Source: SHYG01 sp041485445
GTDB lineage: Bacteria > Chloroflexota > Dehalococcoidia > Lucifugimonadales > UBA3495
DNA length: 5,655 bases
Reading direction: 5' to 3'
Assembly (NCBI GenBank): GCA_041485445.1
Contig: JBGPJN010000194.1
Span: forward strand, 1 to 5,655
Shown: positions 4,942 through 5,655 of the stretch, one piece after another
Layout of the letters: every line of letters starts with the position of its first letter
Numbering within the stretch: the first letter of the stretch is position 1
Position numbers and translations under genes: made by a program
Notes under the pieces: model-generated
What the model saw: the letters and a program-made list of their open reading frames with translations, nothing else
Databases searched by the model: none
What the model was told of the DNA's origin: nothing

Positions 4942-5487
4942 TTATGCGTCCACTGCCTCAATGGCCACGCGCCTTGCCGAGAAACCAACCACACTCGCAA
5001 TAGCGGGAAGGTTGGAGATTCCTTCTCTGGTTTGCACGACCTTCTCCCGTAAGCGTTTCGCTACCGCCGCCGCGTCGCCCCGGTCTACCCCAGACACTTC
5101 AAGTCTGTGAGACTGCTCTAAACTAGAATTTGCGATTCCCAGATAGTAATCGGCGCCAGTTCTCGTTTCAGCGCGAGCTACGGCAAACAGGCCCATTTCG
5201 ATTTCGACAGCAGCAATGCAGACAGAGTACGCACCGTCTCGTGTTGCATCGTCAACATTATTCCACGCGCGCCGCTGACGCTCATTCGGTAGAACCCAAC
5301 TGAGTTCCCTCAAAGTTGCCGATCCATTGGAAATCACCTCCATTTCAACCGGCGGTGAATGGTGCCTAGAAAGGCATATCGCTGCTGCCTCTGCGAACAC
5401 TCTGGAGATGCTCTCAGTCAAACCTAGGTGCCTTTCGTACAACCGATCCAAGGCCGGCAAAGGTGTAATTCCGTTGTGTCTCAACAA
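4942..5487 (-). CDS. Uncharacterised 181-aa protein with GAD...LEVSG motif (possible nuclease-like fold)
   Basis: First gene of the operon. TTG 5487 is chosen because an in-frame TAG lies 6 nt upstream and a strong purine run (5497-5506) precedes it by 9 nt; a second TTG follows directly. Residues 12-44 (ALDRLYERHLGLTESISRVF, then AEAAAICLSRHH) form a helix. Residues 78-107 (VDDATRDGAYSVCIAAVEIE, then MGLFAVARAE) lead into the most distinctive part, RAETRTGADYYLG (105-117), followed at 128-136 by RLEVSGVDR and then a basic helix (AAAVAKRLREKVVQTREG) and a hydrophobic tail. The order E...GAD, 16 residues, then E-V-S recalls the core of PD-(D/E)xK nucleases with Ser in place of Lys, so it could be an inactive or variant member. 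That reading is inference; no function is assigned. It is soluble, and its lower G+C matches its partner. Confidence 0.82.
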   Translation of the reverse strand: MLRHNGITPLPALDRLYERHLGLTESISRVFAEAAAICLSRHHSPPVEMEVISNGSATLRELSWVLPNERQRRAWNNVDDATRDGAYSVCIAAVEIEMGLFAVARAETRTGADYYLGIANSSLEQSHRLEVSGVDRGDAAAVAKRLREKVVQTREGISNLPAIASVVGFSARRVAIEAVDA

Positions 5488-5496
5488 TGCCTATTG

Positions 5497-5506
5497 CTCC
5501 CCCTTC
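5497..5506 (-). promoter_or_regulatory. Shine-Dalgarno sequence supporting a TTG start for the 181-aa gene
   Basis: On the minus strand GAAGGGGGAG lies 9 nt before TTG 5487. With the in-frame TAG between them (5491-5493), this fixes translation to begin at one of the two adjacent TTG codons. Confidence 0.6.
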
Positions 5507-5601
5507 TTAACCAATCTACCAACACTACCCCAAGACTGCGCTATCTGGTGGGCCTACGTGTACAAAAGGTAAAACCCCCACCGCCTCTGAGTCCGGCGGC
5601 G

Positions 5602-5614
5602 CCCTTTCAGGCCA
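5602..5614. repeat. Right copy of the imperfect 13-bp direct repeat bracketing the lower-GC operon
   Basis: CCCTTTCAGGCCA matches the left copy at 3750-3762 with one difference. It lies 115 bp upstream of the operon's first start codon, where the sequence returns to high G+C (GTCCGGCGGCGCC just before it). Confidence 0.35.
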
Positions 5615-5628
5615 GATCGGTATAGTAT

Positions 5629-5643
5629 AGGTCACAGTGACCT
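5629..5643. promoter_or_regulatory. Operator-like 15-bp palindrome next to a TATAGT/TATACT box
   Basis: AGGTCAC, a central A and GTGACCT form a perfect 7-bp inverted repeat with a 1-bp spacer. Just left lie TATAGT (5621-5626, plus strand) and TATACT (5629-5624, minus strand), each like a -10 box. No good -35 is visible for either; a minus-strand TTGAGC (5655-5650) is 20 bp from TATACT. A repressor bound here would cover the start of transcription in either direction. The regulated gene may lie beyond the window, or it may be the operon to the left. Confidence 0.5.
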
Positions 5644-5655
5644 GCCCGGGCTCAA

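Noticed and set aside
1..5655. CRISPR array, tRNA or rRNA genes, riboswitch
   Set aside because: No spaced repeats of CRISPR type, no cloverleaf-like sequence and no recognisable riboswitch core were seen on reading both strands.

Overview
The window is from a GC-rich bacterium. Sampled 60-base lines in the backbone genes run near 67% G+C. Genes are packed, starts are often not ATG, and short intergenic palindromes are rich in CCCTCTCCC/GGGAGAGGG. That style would suit a Chloroflexota-like or similar environmental lineage, but no gene here fixes the taxonomy, so this is only a tentative impression.

Layout, left to right. (1) The 3' end of an SMP-30/gluconolactonase-family gene (2-367, +). 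(2) Three 11-bp direct repeats, then DNA-3-methyladenine glycosylase I (tag, 438-1088, +), coupled by an ATGA overlap to a 116-aa gene of unknown function (1085-1435, +). (3) An intergenic cluster of GC-rich inverted repeats (about 1469-1644) between convergent genes. (4) An orphan OmpR/PhoB-type response regulator (1670-2410, -) with a 241-bp upstream region. (5) A FitAB/VapBC type II toxin-antitoxin operon (2652-3246, -) with a good sigma-70-like promoter lying inside a 36-bp inverted-repeat operator. (6) A divergent ribbon-helix-helix antitoxin gene (3451-3696, +), followed 4 nt later by what looks like the frameshifted, truncated 5' stub of a RelE/ParE toxin (3701-3768). (7) A two-gene operon on the minus strand (5487 to 3779) of about 50-58% G+C. 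It encodes a 181-aa protein with a GAD...LEVSG motif and a 386-aa protein with a TPR-like N-terminus, an uncharacterised middle and a probable small beta-barrel at the C-terminus. (8) A 15-bp palindrome beside TATAGT/TATACT boxes at the right edge, probably the control region of a gene outside the window.

The left half is ordinary chromosome: metabolism, base-excision repair and signalling. The right half (from about 2650) is accessory, with one intact toxin-antitoxin pair, one decayed pair, and the lower-GC operon abutting the decayed toxin. An imperfect 13-bp direct repeat (12/13) at 3750-3762 and 5602-5614 brackets that operon, which fits insertion but does not prove it. The two-gene operon is the best candidate here for an undescribed system. 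Its products look like conserved accessory proteins, but neither can be given a function from sequence alone.
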